Below, in pieces: positions 15,834 through 23,842 of a stretch of DNA of 64,000 bases (positions are counted from its first letter, which is position 1; the number at the start of each line of letters is the position of its first letter). The translations under genes were made by a program, and so were the position numbers. The notes under the pieces are model-generated. The model saw nothing but the letters and a program-made list of their open reading frames with translations. It ran no database searches and was not told where the DNA came from. Origin of the DNA: Emticicia aquatilis (lineage in GTDB: Bacteria; Bacteroidota; Bacteroidia; Cytophagales; Spirosomataceae); NCBI RefSeq assembly GCF_014644295.1, contig NZ_BMKK01000003.1, positions 1 through 64,000 of the forward strand, written 5' to 3'.

Positions 15834-18155
15834 TCAAATGCTTTTATTGACAAAATACATATCTAATGCCCCTTTACCTTTGGTATCTATTTTGCCTCGG
15901 TGTTCACAATCAAACTTTTCGTGAATAAGGGCATACGTAGAACCCGAAACATTCAATCTACCTTTTACCCCATTTTGTTCCATTCTGGCGGCCGTATTTA
16001 CAGTATCACCCCAAATATCGTAGGCAAACTTTTTCACTCCAACTATGCCCGCAATAACAGGGCCTGAATGAATACCAATTCTTATTTCAAAAGAATTTTC
16101 GTTCAAAGACTTCTTTTTGTTGATAAACTCCAATATTTCAAGACCAGCGTTTACGGCATTCTGTGCATGATTAACGTTGGTTGATGGTAGGCCACTTACG
16201 GCCAAATAGGCGTCGCCAATGGTTTTTATTTTTTCTAAACCATACTTTTCCATTATTTTATCAAACTCAGTGAAGCATACATTTAGTTCATTTAGCATTT
16301 TTTGAACCCCCAACTCCTCTGATTTCTGAGTAAAATTAACAAAATCAGTGAATAATACGGACACTTCATCATAATGTCTGGCACTACTTTCACCATTTAG
16401 CTTTAGTTCCTCGGCTACTTCATGAGGTAAAATATTCAGAAGCAATTCATCAGATTTTCGTTTTTCGTAGGCTATTTTTTTGTTGTCTTTTTGTTTTTGA
16501 TAATAGGAGAAACCCGCAAAACCCAATAAAGCCAAAGAGAGAGCCATTCCTAAAGCCCACATATTTTTCATATATCTGGAATTCTCAATTTCTGCCTTTG
16601 CGAGAGCATCCTTTTTCTCCTGATTTATTCTGGCAATTTCTTTTTCTTGGTTGAATTTCAGCGTGATAGCCTTTTGCTTTTCTTCGTATTTCAATAGTAT
16701 CAATTTTCTTTTAAGCTCTTCCTCCAGAACGAGCCTCTTCTTTTCTTCTTCGGTTTTGGCCAAAGCTTGTTTTTTTTCAAATTCAAATTTTATTGCCTTT
16801 AATTCTATCTGTTTTTCCAGTTCGAGACGTTTGGTTTCTTCTTCCAATTTAATTCTACTTTTCTCAATTTTCATTTCGTACTCCGACTCAAAATCAGCGA
16901 ATTCTCTGAGTTTTTCTTGACCATATACTACATTTTTCGAAGCGATGGCTTTCTTCAAGTAAGAAAGTGCCAAATCATAATTCTCTGCATACTCATAGCC
17001 CTTTGCCAGTTTTTCGTAGTTTTCATATAAGCCATATTGGGCTCCCATATTACCTTCAATATCTTTGGAAGAGTTCTCCAACTTGCCTAACCAACCCTTC
17101 AATTCATTTTGTTTCTTGGGGTCGGTTTTCAGTGTTAGACTATCTTGAAATAACTTACTCAGTTTTATTATATATAGTTGGTTTTGATAAGTAGATTTCG
17201 CTTTCTGTATATCCTCCTCTGGTGCAAGTTCAATTGCCTTTAGTATATTTTCTTCAGCTTTGTCAAAATCCTTTTCTTTTTCCTGAATCTGTGAGTTTGT
17301 ATAATATACTTGTGCGAGTAAGGGGTTATTACCAGTTTTTTCAAAATATTCTTTGTTGCCCTTTAAGTAATATTTGGCCGAATCTAATTTATTGGATTCC
17401 ACATAAGCCAATGCAAGGAAAGTTTTGGCCTGAGCATCAAATAAGGTGTTTTCTTTTTTATTTAAACTCAAACTTTTCTGAAATGCTGAAATACCTTTTT
17501 TAAAATCTCGACTTGTCACATAAAATATCCCCAACATGAAATTCGCATCATTAAGTTTATCAGGAAAATTGATTTTTATAAAATCGTAATATTTGTTTAG
17601 TGCTTCGAAGGTATTTTTAAGATTATTTTGAGCAAAGTTGGTTGAAAATAAACTTTGGTATGATGCCAAGACCAAATTTTTATCTATGCTCTTACCCTTA
17701 GTATATGAATCTATATTTTTTTTATAATATTCTTCCCCTTTTTGGGTTTCCTTTTTCAAGAAATAATAAGCCCCTAATAAATAGTTTAATACAGCTGCTT
17801 GATTGATATCATTTGAATTTTCTAATAATTTTTCGGCCTTGCTCAAATATGGATACGCCCCATCTGGCTTCCCTTTCATTAGGTGCTGCTGAGCCATCCA
17901 TACATTCATAGATGCTAACTTATCCTTATCATCAATTGTGGCATTTGCAGTGAGCATTTTGTCGATATAGACAATGGCACTATCATACTTTTGAATTCCA
18001 AAATATTCTCGTGAAAGCTGTCCAAGAAGCGATGTTTTCGTTTTTAGTGTAGAAGCGGTATCTAATTTGCTTTTTAAACCCGTGATTGTGGCAGATTCTT
18101 GGGCTTTGAGAACAAAGCTGAAAAAGAAAAGAATTATTGTGAGGGATGTTTTCAA
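15834..18155 (-). CDS. Membrane adenylate cyclase with TPR sensor region
   Basis: A 773-residue class III nucleotide cyclase. Order: signal sequence (MKTSLTIILFFFSFVLKAQ); TPR repeats from about 35 to 420; a charged coiled coil (about 430-525) of Glu/Lys-rich heptads; one membrane helix (MWALGMALSLALLGFAGF, about 528-546); cytosolic cyclase domain (about 575-773). Metal aspartates lie in SVLFTDFVNF and IKTIGDAYLAV. The Lys before TIGD and the Asp in FAYDIWGD are the adenine-specifying pair, and N and R in DTVNTAARM are the transition-state residues. This supports cAMP rather than cGMP. The TPR part would be periplasmic and the coiled coil would signal inward. Confidence 0.92.
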   Translation of the reverse strand: MKTSLTIILFFFSFVLKAQESATITGLKSKLDTASTLKTKTSLLGQLSREYFGIQKYDSAIVYIDKMLTANATIDDKDKLASMNVWMAQQHLMKGKPDGAYPYLSKAEKLLENSNDINQAAVLNYLLGAYYFLKKETQKGEEYYKKNIDSYTKGKSIDKNLVLASYQSLFSTNFAQNNLKNTFEALNKYYDFIKINFPDKLNDANFMLGIFYVTSRDFKKGISAFQKSLSLNKKENTLFDAQAKTFLALAYVESNKLDSAKYYLKGNKEYFEKTGNNPLLAQVYYTNSQIQEKEKDFDKAEENILKAIELAPEEDIQKAKSTYQNQLYIIKLSKLFQDSLTLKTDPKKQNELKGWLGKLENSSKDIEGNMGAQYGLYENYEKLAKGYEYAENYDLALSYLKKAIASKNVVYGQEKLREFADFESEYEMKIEKSRIKLEEETKRLELEKQIELKAIKFEFEKKQALAKTEEEKKRLVLEEELKRKLILLKYEEKQKAITLKFNQEKEIARINQEKKDALAKAEIENSRYMKNMWALGMALSLALLGFAGFSYYQKQKDNKKIAYEKRKSDELLLNILPHEVAEELKLNGESSARHYDEVSVLFTDFVNFTQKSEELGVQKMLNELNVCFTEFDKIMEKYGLEKIKTIGDAYLAVSGLPSTNVNHAQNAVNAGLEILEFINKKKSLNENSFEIRIGIHSGPVIAGIVGVKKFAYDIWGDTVNTAARMEQNGVKGRLNVSGSTYALIHEKFDCEHRGKIDTKGKGALDMYFVNKSI

Positions 18156-18307
18156 AGTAGTTTTTTTTCAAAAATATACAAATACTATTTGTCGTACAAA
18201 TTATATTTCAAATTCTGAATAGCATAAATCAAGGCCATATTTTTCAAAATATAATTTTGTAGAATGGCGTTTATACGAAGTTTTGTATTTTTATTTCAAC
18301 TTTAGGC

Positions 18308-18401
18308 CTTGTTGTGTGAATACTGGAACTTTGTATGGGTGAGTTTGATTTTCTCGAACGTAATTTTCAAATTGACACCTCGTGATGCCAATTTGAAAAT
18401 T
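18308..18401. repeat. Structured dispersed repeat, copy B
   Basis: It matches copy A (15114-15236) over about 55 nt in the same orientation. It contains perfect 13-bp arms AATTTTCAAATTG (18362-18374) and CAATTTGAAAATT (18389-18401). Copies A and B bracket the HD-cyclase operon. Confidence 0.6.
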
Positions 18402-18410
18402 AATTACTTC

Positions 18411-18463
18411 GTTTGGCTAAATGTTTTACATTTAGTCATTGTGAAATGCGTTCTTAGAACGCA
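18411..18463 (+). repeat. REP-like element, copy 1
   Basis: GTTTGGCT, then a hairpin with arms TAAATGT (18418-18424) and ACATTTA (18428-18434), then GTC and ATTGTG, then a second hairpin GCGTTC/GAACGC (18448-18462). The first 29 nt match copy 2 at 19315-19343 with three differences. Confidence 0.75.
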
Positions 18464-18494
18464 ACTTCAAAGAAGCACCTTTAAGATACCGTTC

Positions 18495-19250
18495 TTAGTT
18501 AAATTCGATCGAATTTGGTAAAATGTATTTTAATAAAAAACTTTCACAATAGTTCTTTATGAGTCTTAATACTTCTATACCATTAATCAATTTTATCTTT
18601 TTATATAAAGTTTTGACTTTTTCTATCACATCTTTTGTAAAATCAGTATTAGTAACCATTACTCCACCATGAACTCTATTTTCTTCAACAACTTGTATAA
18701 AACTTCTAAATTGGCTAATATTAACCTTCTTTTCTTTCTGAAACGATTTACATTCTAATAATTGGTGTACAGGTATAAAGCCATTTTTTATGATTAGTGC
18801 GTCATAGCCACCATCTCTTGTTGCTTTTGTAGGTTCAACTTCATACCCTAAAAAGGTAAATAGCTTATTGACTAATTTTTCAAAATCATTATGATGAATA
18901 AACTTCAAATTGTTATTGTCTTTATAAATTGTTAATGCACAGGCATCAATAAAGTCCATTTTAATACTAAACTTTTTATTTATAAGATTAACCCAAGATT
19001 GTAGATTATAAGTGTCATATTTAGATATTTCATTAGGTTCATAAATTGTTGAATCCTTCATTATATTATTGATAATATCATCATCTGAGATAATATTTTT
19101 TAGCACTCGATATTCTGTCTGAATAGAAATGCTCGAATCTAATTTAAATAATAAATTTTCTATGATAGGTATTACAGGATTTGAAGAAATTATTCCATTT
19201 ATGGTTGATAAATGCTTCAATAGAGTGTTTGAAGAAATTACAAACTTCAT
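18495..19250 (-). CDS. Chimera: DnaN N-terminus joined to Mrr-like restriction endonuclease domain
   Basis: A 251-residue protein. Residues 1 to about 41 (MKFVISSNTLLKHL..., then SSNPVIPIIENLLFKLD) read as the first strands and helix of the Bacteroidota DNA polymerase III beta clamp, DnaN. The similarity then stops abruptly. Residues 42-118 are unrecognised. Residues 120-235 fit the Mrr-type restriction endonuclease domain: FEKLVNKLFTFLGYEVE, RDGGYDAL with Asp150, and LECK with Glu166 and Lys168 (the D...ExK active site), then GGVMVTNTDFTKD. All catalytic residues are intact. Start at 19250 is fixed by the DnaN match; an upstream ATG at 19289 adds 13 unrelated residues. The DNA is clearly more AT-rich than its neighbours and is framed by REP-like repeats, which points to transfer. 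A likely role is DNA cleavage in defence or element maintenance; this is an inference. Confidence 0.72.
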   Translation of the reverse strand: MKFVISSNTLLKHLSTINGIISSNPVIPIIENLLFKLDSSISIQTEYRVLKNIISDDDIINNIMKDSTIYEPNEISKYDTYNLQSWVNLINKKFSIKMDFIDACALTIYKDNNNLKFIHHNDFEKLVNKLFTFLGYEVEPTKATRDGGYDALIIKNGFIPVHQLLECKSFQKEKKVNISQFRSFIQVVEENRVHGGVMVTNTDFTKDVIEKVKTLYKKIKLINGIEVLRLIKNYCESFLLKYILPNSIEFN

Positions 19251-19310
19251 AGTATTTAACTTAATATTGATACATACAAATTTAATCAAAAGGACTGGTA
19301 TATTATTATC

Positions 19311-19384
19311 GTTCGGCTAAATGTCTCACATTTAGTCGTTGTGTTAGCCACAACGGAATTGTCGTTTTAAGAACGACAATTCCG
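19311..19384 (+). repeat. REP-like element, copy 2
   Basis: GGCT followed by arms TAAATGT (19318-19324) / ACATTTA (19328-19334), a hairpin CGTTGTG (19337-19343) / CACAACG (19349-19355), then a 13-bp hairpin 19354-19366 / 19372-19384. It lies between the chimera start and the RAYT stop codon, and may also end the RAYT transcript. Confidence 0.78.
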
Positions 19385-19389
19385 TTAGC

Positions 19390-19971
19390 TCAAAAAGTAA
19401 TATTTCTATTTGTATCAATTACTCTTGTTCCGTAGTATTCAACCCCAATGAGCCCACCTTTATCCATAAAATTACTGGCAGAAGAATAAAGGTAGTCTTC
19501 CGCTTTAGCTACAATTCCTGCACGTACTGGATTTTGATGAATATAGTCTGCTTTCTGAAAGAAAAATTTATCACTAAATATTTCGACTGCATGATTCTCA
19601 TGTGTCCAAAATTGCGAACTTGTCATATTAGATTTGCTTCTTGCAGCGAACTCAAATCGTTTTAACATCCATTCTCGGCGACTTTCTGGTTCGGTTTCAA
19701 TAGCTTTCAAAATCTTAGCTGCTGTAAATTTCTTAATATCACGTATTAAATCTGAAAGTTTTGCATCTTTTGAAGCAGCTATTAAATGTATGTGGTTTGA
19801 CATTATCACGTATGAATATAGCCACAAACCTTTTTCTTTTTGACAATATCGAAAACTATCCAATACAATATCTCTGTATAACTGCCTTGAAAAAACATCA
19901 ACCCAATCGACTACTTGAAAAGTTAAATAATGTATAGCCGACTGATTGATAATTTGATAACCTTGGCTCAT
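19390..19971 (-). CDS. REP-associated tyrosine transposase (RAYT, Y1_Tnp)
   Basis: A 193-residue single-strand DNA transposase of the IS200/IS605-like Y1 family. The metal-binding HUH motif is HIH at 60-62 in MSNHIHLIA. The catalytic tyrosine is Tyr143 in YIHQNPVRAG, a signature of RAYT proteins. RAYTs cut and join at REP hairpins and are usually single-copy and domesticated. REP-like elements lie on both sides, copy 2 and copy 3 in opposite orientations, as expected for the native locus. ATG at 19971 (MSQGYQIINQSAIHYLTF) is used; the frame open to 20034 would read through REP copy 3. The gene is intact and probably active. Confidence 0.9.
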   Translation of the reverse strand: MSQGYQIINQSAIHYLTFQVVDWVDVFSRQLYRDIVLDSFRYCQKEKGLWLYSYVIMSNHIHLIAASKDAKLSDLIRDIKKFTAAKILKAIETEPESRREWMLKRFEFAARSKSNMTSSQFWTHENHAVEIFSDKFFFQKADYIHQNPVRAGIVAKAEDYLYSSASNFMDKGGLIGVEYYGTRVIDTNRNITF

Positions 19972-20011
19972 AATTTTCTTCTTATTTTGAATCTGAAACT
20001 TATTTCGCAAT

Positions 20012-20061
20012 GCCGTTCTAAGAACGGCTGACACACCGACTGAATAAAAATTCAGCCAAAC
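20012..20061 (-). repeat. REP-like element, copy 3 (inverted)
   Basis: Read on the minus strand: GTTTGGCT, arms CTGAAT/ATTCAG (20040-20045 and 20050-20055), AGTCGGTGTG, then hairpin GCCGTTC/GAACGGC (20012-20018 and 20022-20028). It has the same order of parts as copy 1. Substitutions in the stem arms are mutually compensated. Confidence 0.72.
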
Positions 20062-20079
20062 TCAAAAAACTATCATATC

Positions 20080-22569
20080 CTACACCGCATCAACATCCAC
20101 CACCACATAAACCCCTCTAAACTCACGTTGAGTCATTACGGCGTCGATTTGTTCTTGCAAGAAAACCTTGGCCGATTTTATATTGATTTTATCTTTTTCG
20201 AGTTTTAGCAAAATATCAAACAAAAACTTGTTTCTCACTCGCTCAACCATGCCTTTTTCGGGGCCGAGTACACGAGCCTTGCCGAGTTTTTCGAGCAATT
20301 TATTGGCCAACCAATGAGCCGCTTTTTCGGCTTTGTCTTGTTCTTCGTGCTTCACGGTTATCGAAATCACACGAGTAAAAGGCGGATAAAAATACCCTTC
20401 TCGCTCCTTGATTTCATCATTATAATAACCCATGTAATCGTTCGCCACAACTTTGTGTAGCAAACTCTGCTGCGTATTATTGGTCTGAATCAGCACCAAA
20501 CCTTTTTTCTCACGTCGGCCTGCACGCCCGCTCACCTGCGTAAGCATCTGAAATGCCCTTTCTGCCGCCCGAAAATCAGGGAAATGAATCATACGGTCGG
20601 CATCAAAAATTCCAACTAAACTCACTCTGTCGAAATCCAACCCTTTACTAATCATCTGCGTTCCGACCAAAATATCGGTATTTCCTTGCTCAAACTCCCC
20701 AAGAATTGTCTGATAAGCATTTTTTGTGCGAGTCGTGTCTAAATCCATGCGTTGTACTCGTGCCGCTGGATACATAATTCGGAGGTCATCTTCGAGTTTT
20801 TCAGTACCAAAACCAACCGTTCTGATTTTTCCCGAACCACAAGCTGGACAAGCCCTCGGAATCTCCTCTTTATGTCCGCAATAGTGGCAACGCAATTCTT
20901 TCGAGTCGAGGTGATAAGTCAAACTCACCGCACATTGCTCACATTCACCAATCCAATTACATTCTTGGCAATTCAAATACGGCGAATACCCCCGTCGGTT
21001 TTGGAAAATGATTGTCTGCTCACCAATCGCCAAATTTTGCTCAATATGCTGGCACAAAGTTCCCGAAAAATCATTTTTCATGGTTTTTGCCTTACGTTCA
21101 GCTTTTAAATCAATCAGTTGAATATCAGGTAATTGAGCATTTCCGTAGCGTTGGTTGAGCGTAACCAAACCATATTTGCCAGTAGAAGCCTGATAATAAC
21201 TTTCGAGAGATGGCGTGGCCGAACCCAACAAGATTTTTGCACCTTGTTTTAGCCCCAACATAATGCCCACATCACGGGCGTGATAGCGTGGAGCGGGGTC
21301 ATATTGTTTATACGAACTTTCGTGTTCTTCGTCAATAATCACCAAGCCCAAATTATCCATCGGCAAGAAAACCGCCGAACGCACGCCTACCACAAACTGG
21401 TAGCGTCCTTCAAGCACACCTTTCCAAACCTCAACTCGTTCATTATCTGAAAATTTAGAGTGATAAACACCCATTTTATCGCCAAAAACTCGCTTCATTC
21501 GCACCACAATTTGGGTCGTCAGGGCAATTTCGGGCAATAAAAACAATACTTGCGAGCCACCTTCCAGCACTTGCAGAATCAAATCAATATAAATCTCAGT
21601 TTTGCCACTTCCCGTAATTCCGTGCAGTAAAACAATGTCTTTTTCTTGAAAATTCGATAAAATCTCGTTGCTGGCTTGCTGTTGGGCTTCGGTCAGTTCG
21701 ATTTTAACTGGCTCAGTTGGCATATCATCGCCAAAACGAGAAACCACGATTTCAAACTGCTCCAAAATTCCTTTTTCAATCAATTTATTGAGCGAAGAAT
21801 CAGAAGTTTCGCCTTGCGTAAAAAACGATTTATCAACGCCAAACTGATTACGTTCACGGAGTTGGTGCATCGGAACTTGGCGTAAATACTCTAAAACCAC
21901 CGTTTGTTGTTTGACATTTTTGGTCAACGAATCAATCAAATTAGCTACTTCTTCACTGCCCTCATAAACCCTTTTTAGGCGAATCTTCTTGGCAATTTTC
22001 GGCTTATATTTTTCCTTAACTTCCTCATACATAATAATTGCGTGCTTACCAATCAACGATTTTATCATGGTGTTGATATTGGTTTCGCCCACAAATTTCA
22101 AGGCATCATCATAAGTCAACGAAGCGTGGTTTTTCAGAATCTCCAAAAACTCAATTTCGTTTTCTTCCAAAAGCTCAGGATGGTCAAAGTCAGGATTGAG
22201 TTGAATCCTCGATTGGCTCGTAACTTTCAAGCCCGACGGCACTGCCACATTCATCACTTCGCCCACGCAACACATATAGTAATCGGCAATCCAATCGAAT
22301 AGCCAAAGTTGTTGCTTCGTGATAAGTGGCTCTGTATCAAGTAATTCGAGAATGTATTTTGCTTGGTATTTTGCTGGAGGTGTTTCATGAATCCGTCCGA
22401 CAACCGCCGTCACGACCCGATTTTTGCCGAATTCAACAATGACTCTCGCCCCGATTTTTATCTCATCAACAAAATTTCTCGGCACCCGATACGTAAACAT
22501 TCGAGGAATCGGCACGGGCAAAATCACATCAGCAAAATATGTTGTTTCAACAGAAAAAAGACCTTCCAT
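20080..22569 (-). CDS. priA: Primosomal replication protein N' (PriA helicase)
   Basis: An 829-residue superfamily 2 DNA helicase that restarts stalled replication forks. The N-terminal 3'-end-binding domain covers about 1-105. The helicase core has Walker A (HGITGSGKTEIY, about 318), the DEEH box (IIDEEHESSYKQYD) and motif III GSATPS. Eight zinc-binding cysteines follow: CQECNWIGECEQC and CHYCGHKEEIPRACPACG. Motifs V/VI are GTQMISKGLDF and QVSGRAGR. Length and order are as in typical Bacteroidota PriA. It is a single gene, divergent from the Fe-S protein gene. Confidence 0.97.
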   Translation of the reverse strand: MEGLFSVETTYFADVILPVPIPRMFTYRVPRNFVDEIKIGARVIVEFGKNRVVTAVVGRIHETPPAKYQAKYILELLDTEPLITKQQLWLFDWIADYYMCCVGEVMNVAVPSGLKVTSQSRIQLNPDFDHPELLEENEIEFLEILKNHASLTYDDALKFVGETNINTMIKSLIGKHAIIMYEEVKEKYKPKIAKKIRLKRVYEGSEEVANLIDSLTKNVKQQTVVLEYLRQVPMHQLRERNQFGVDKSFFTQGETSDSSLNKLIEKGILEQFEIVVSRFGDDMPTEPVKIELTEAQQQASNEILSNFQEKDIVLLHGITGSGKTEIYIDLILQVLEGGSQVLFLLPEIALTTQIVVRMKRVFGDKMGVYHSKFSDNERVEVWKGVLEGRYQFVVGVRSAVFLPMDNLGLVIIDEEHESSYKQYDPAPRYHARDVGIMLGLKQGAKILLGSATPSLESYYQASTGKYGLVTLNQRYGNAQLPDIQLIDLKAERKAKTMKNDFSGTLCQHIEQNLAIGEQTIIFQNRRGYSPYLNCQECNWIGECEQCAVSLTYHLDSKELRCHYCGHKEEIPRACPACGSGKIRTVGFGTEKLEDDLRIMYPAARVQRMDLDTTRTKNAYQTILGEFEQGNTDILVGTQMISKGLDFDRVSLVGIFDADRMIHFPDFRAAERAFQMLTQVSGRAGRREKKGLVLIQTNNTQQSLLHKVVANDYMGYYNDEIKEREGYFYPPFTRVISITVKHEEQDKAEKAAHWLANKLLEKLGKARVLGPEKGMVERVRNKFLFDILLKLEKDKINIKSAKVFLQEQIDAVMTQREFRGVYVVVDVDAV

Positions 22570-22849
22570 TTAGAATTTATAATGTAAAATGAAGAATGTA
22601 GAATGAACACGTCGTAAAAAACGTCCATTAAATACATCCTGAAGAATGCTTCAAAGGTACTAAATTCAATCATTGCTTGGGAAAAAGTACCTTACAAATA
22701 TCATAACACTAAATGAGTGTAAATAATTTTCTACTTCTCGCTTGCAAATATTATGCACGCATACTATTTTTGTTAATGTTGAGTTACAATAAAAATCATT
22801 CTTAATTCTAACGCAGCGGCGTACCGCTTCTTAATTCTTAATTAAAAAA
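22570..22849. other. Intergenic region between priA and the Fe-S gene
   Basis: Both promoters should lie here, but I see no full consensus. A small hairpin AGCGG/CCGCT lies near 22815-22827, and AATTCTTAATT-type simple repeats lie directly before ATG 22850. No coding frame is seen. Confidence 0.4.
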
Positions 22850-23644
22850 ATGGCAGAAACTATCGAATATAAAGTGCCAACGATGGCAGAAATGGCAGCA
22901 AGCGGTCAAGAACCCGAAGTATTGTTTTGGGTAGGTTGTGCTGGTTCGTTTGATGACCGATATAAAAAAGTTACGATTTCGTTTGTGAAGATTTTGAATA
23001 AAATTGGGGTAAAATTCGCTGTTCTCGGCACGGAAGAAGCTTGTACGGGTGACCCCGCACGTAGAGCAGGTAACGAATTTACATTCCAGATGTTGGCTCA
23101 ACAAAACATACAAGTTTTGAATGGCTACGGCGTAAAGAAAATCGTCACGGCTTGTCCGCATTGCTTCAATACGCTTAAAAATGAATATCCAGAATTGGGC
23201 GGAAACTATGAAGTAATTCACCATTCGACCTATTTACAGCAATTAATCAACGAAGGGCGAGTGAAAATTGAAGGAGGAGGCTCGTTTAAAGGACAAAAAA
23301 TTACGTACCACGATTCTTGTTATTTGGGTCGTGCGAATGATATTTATGAAGCTCCACGTCAGTTACTCGAAAATTTGGATGCTGAACTCGTAGAAATGAA
23401 GCGTTGCAAAACCAACGGACTTTGCTGCGGTGCGGGTGGCGGACAAATGTTTAAAGAACCAGAAAAAGGCACTAAAGACGTAAACATCGAACGAATAGAA
23501 GATGCACTTGCAACTGGAGCGAAAACTATTGCGGTGGCATGTCCGTTCTGCATGGTGATGATGTCAGATGGCGTAAAAAACAAAGAGCGTGAGCATGATG
23601 TAAAAGTTTATGACTTGGCGGAATTGCTTGAGCAAGCAATGTAA
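22850..23644 (+). CDS. CCG-domain Fe-S binding protein (heterodisulfide reductase-like)
   Basis: A 264-residue protein with two cysteine-rich CCG-type domains, as in HdrB/HdrD, GlpC and LutA. Cysteine sets: WVGCAG (about 28), EEACTGD, TACPHCFN, HDSCYLGR, CCGAGGG and ACPFCMVM. Such domains hold unusual [4Fe-4S] clusters and pass electrons between donors and quinones or disulfides. In many Bacteroidota this gene follows a 4Fe-4S ferredoxin partner gene. None is next to it here, since priA is divergent upstream, so the partner must be elsewhere. The substrate is unknown. Confidence 0.88.
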   Translation: MAETIEYKVPTMAEMAASGQEPEVLFWVGCAGSFDDRYKKVTISFVKILNKIGVKFAVLGTEEACTGDPARRAGNEFTFQMLAQQNIQVLNGYGVKKIVTACPHCFNTLKNEYPELGGNYEVIHHSTYLQQLINEGRVKIEGGGSFKGQKITYHDSCYLGRANDIYEAPRQLLENLDAELVEMKRCKTNGLCCGAGGGQMFKEPEKGTKDVNIERIEDALATGAKTIAVACPFCMVMMSDGVKNKEREHDVKVYDLAELLEQAM

Positions 23645-23645
23645 A

Positions 23646-23662
23646 ACAAGTTTCTAACTTGT
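23646..23662. repeat. Small hairpin after the Fe-S gene
   Basis: ACAAGTT (23646-23652) and AACTTGT (23656-23662) around TCT, two bases after the stop codon. There is no T-run, so it is probably one of the dispersed palindromes; GGAACAAGTT recurs near 23698. Confidence 0.5.
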
Positions 23663-23795
23663 CTCTGAGCGAGAATAATATTTTGAATATCAATAAGGAA
23701 CAAGTTGAAAATCGGGTTACCGATGCGATTGTTCTACAAAAATTTAATTGACTTTATCGGAGACTATTTTCATAAAAATATTGTTTATAAACTAA

Positions 23796-23829
23796 TTGTG
23801 GCACACTTCAAAAGTGTGCCACAAATTTT
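23796..23829 (+). terminator. GTGTGCCAC hairpin followed by T-run
   Basis: Perfect 13-bp arms 23796-23808 (TTGTGGCACACTT) and 23812-23824 with loop CAA, then ATTTTT. It can end the Fe-S transcript, but also lies 14 nt before the next start codon. It is related in sequence to hairpins at 25671-25716 and 48960-48972. Confidence 0.65.
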
Positions 23830-23842
23830 TAACCATATTGTT

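Larger units (their letters stand above)
18156..18494. other. Gene-free region carrying repeats B and REP copy 1
   Basis: No coding frame. The region holds a hairpin ATTTGT/ACAAAT near 18187-18201, an IR CAAGGCC (18230-18236) / GGCCTTG (18305-18311), dispersed-repeat copy B (18308-18401) and a REP-like element (18411-18463). It is the left edge of the accessory island. Confidence 0.6.

Noticed and set aside
16651-16920. Ser/Phe-rich plus-strand frame inside the cyclase gene
   Set aside because: It is the antisense of the Glu/Lys-rich coiled coil, which gives long open frames by composition alone.
18495-19250. Decayed duplicate of dnaN (pseudogene)
   Set aside because: Only the first 40 or so residues match the clamp, and the rest is an intact nuclease in the same frame with all catalytic residues.
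19390-19971. IS200/IS605 insertion sequence
   Set aside because: The YIHQNPVRAG motif and flanking REP hairpins fit a RAYT; no TnpB gene or typical IS ends are seen.
18411-20061. CRISPR array formed by the repeated hairpins
   Set aside because: The copies are few, face both ways, are hundreds of bases apart and have genes between them; no cas gene is present in the window.
23705-23842. N-terminal extension of the 166-residue protein
   Set aside because: It would be encoded by a terminator-like hairpin and has no resemblance to the family start at MYVDFDKIP.
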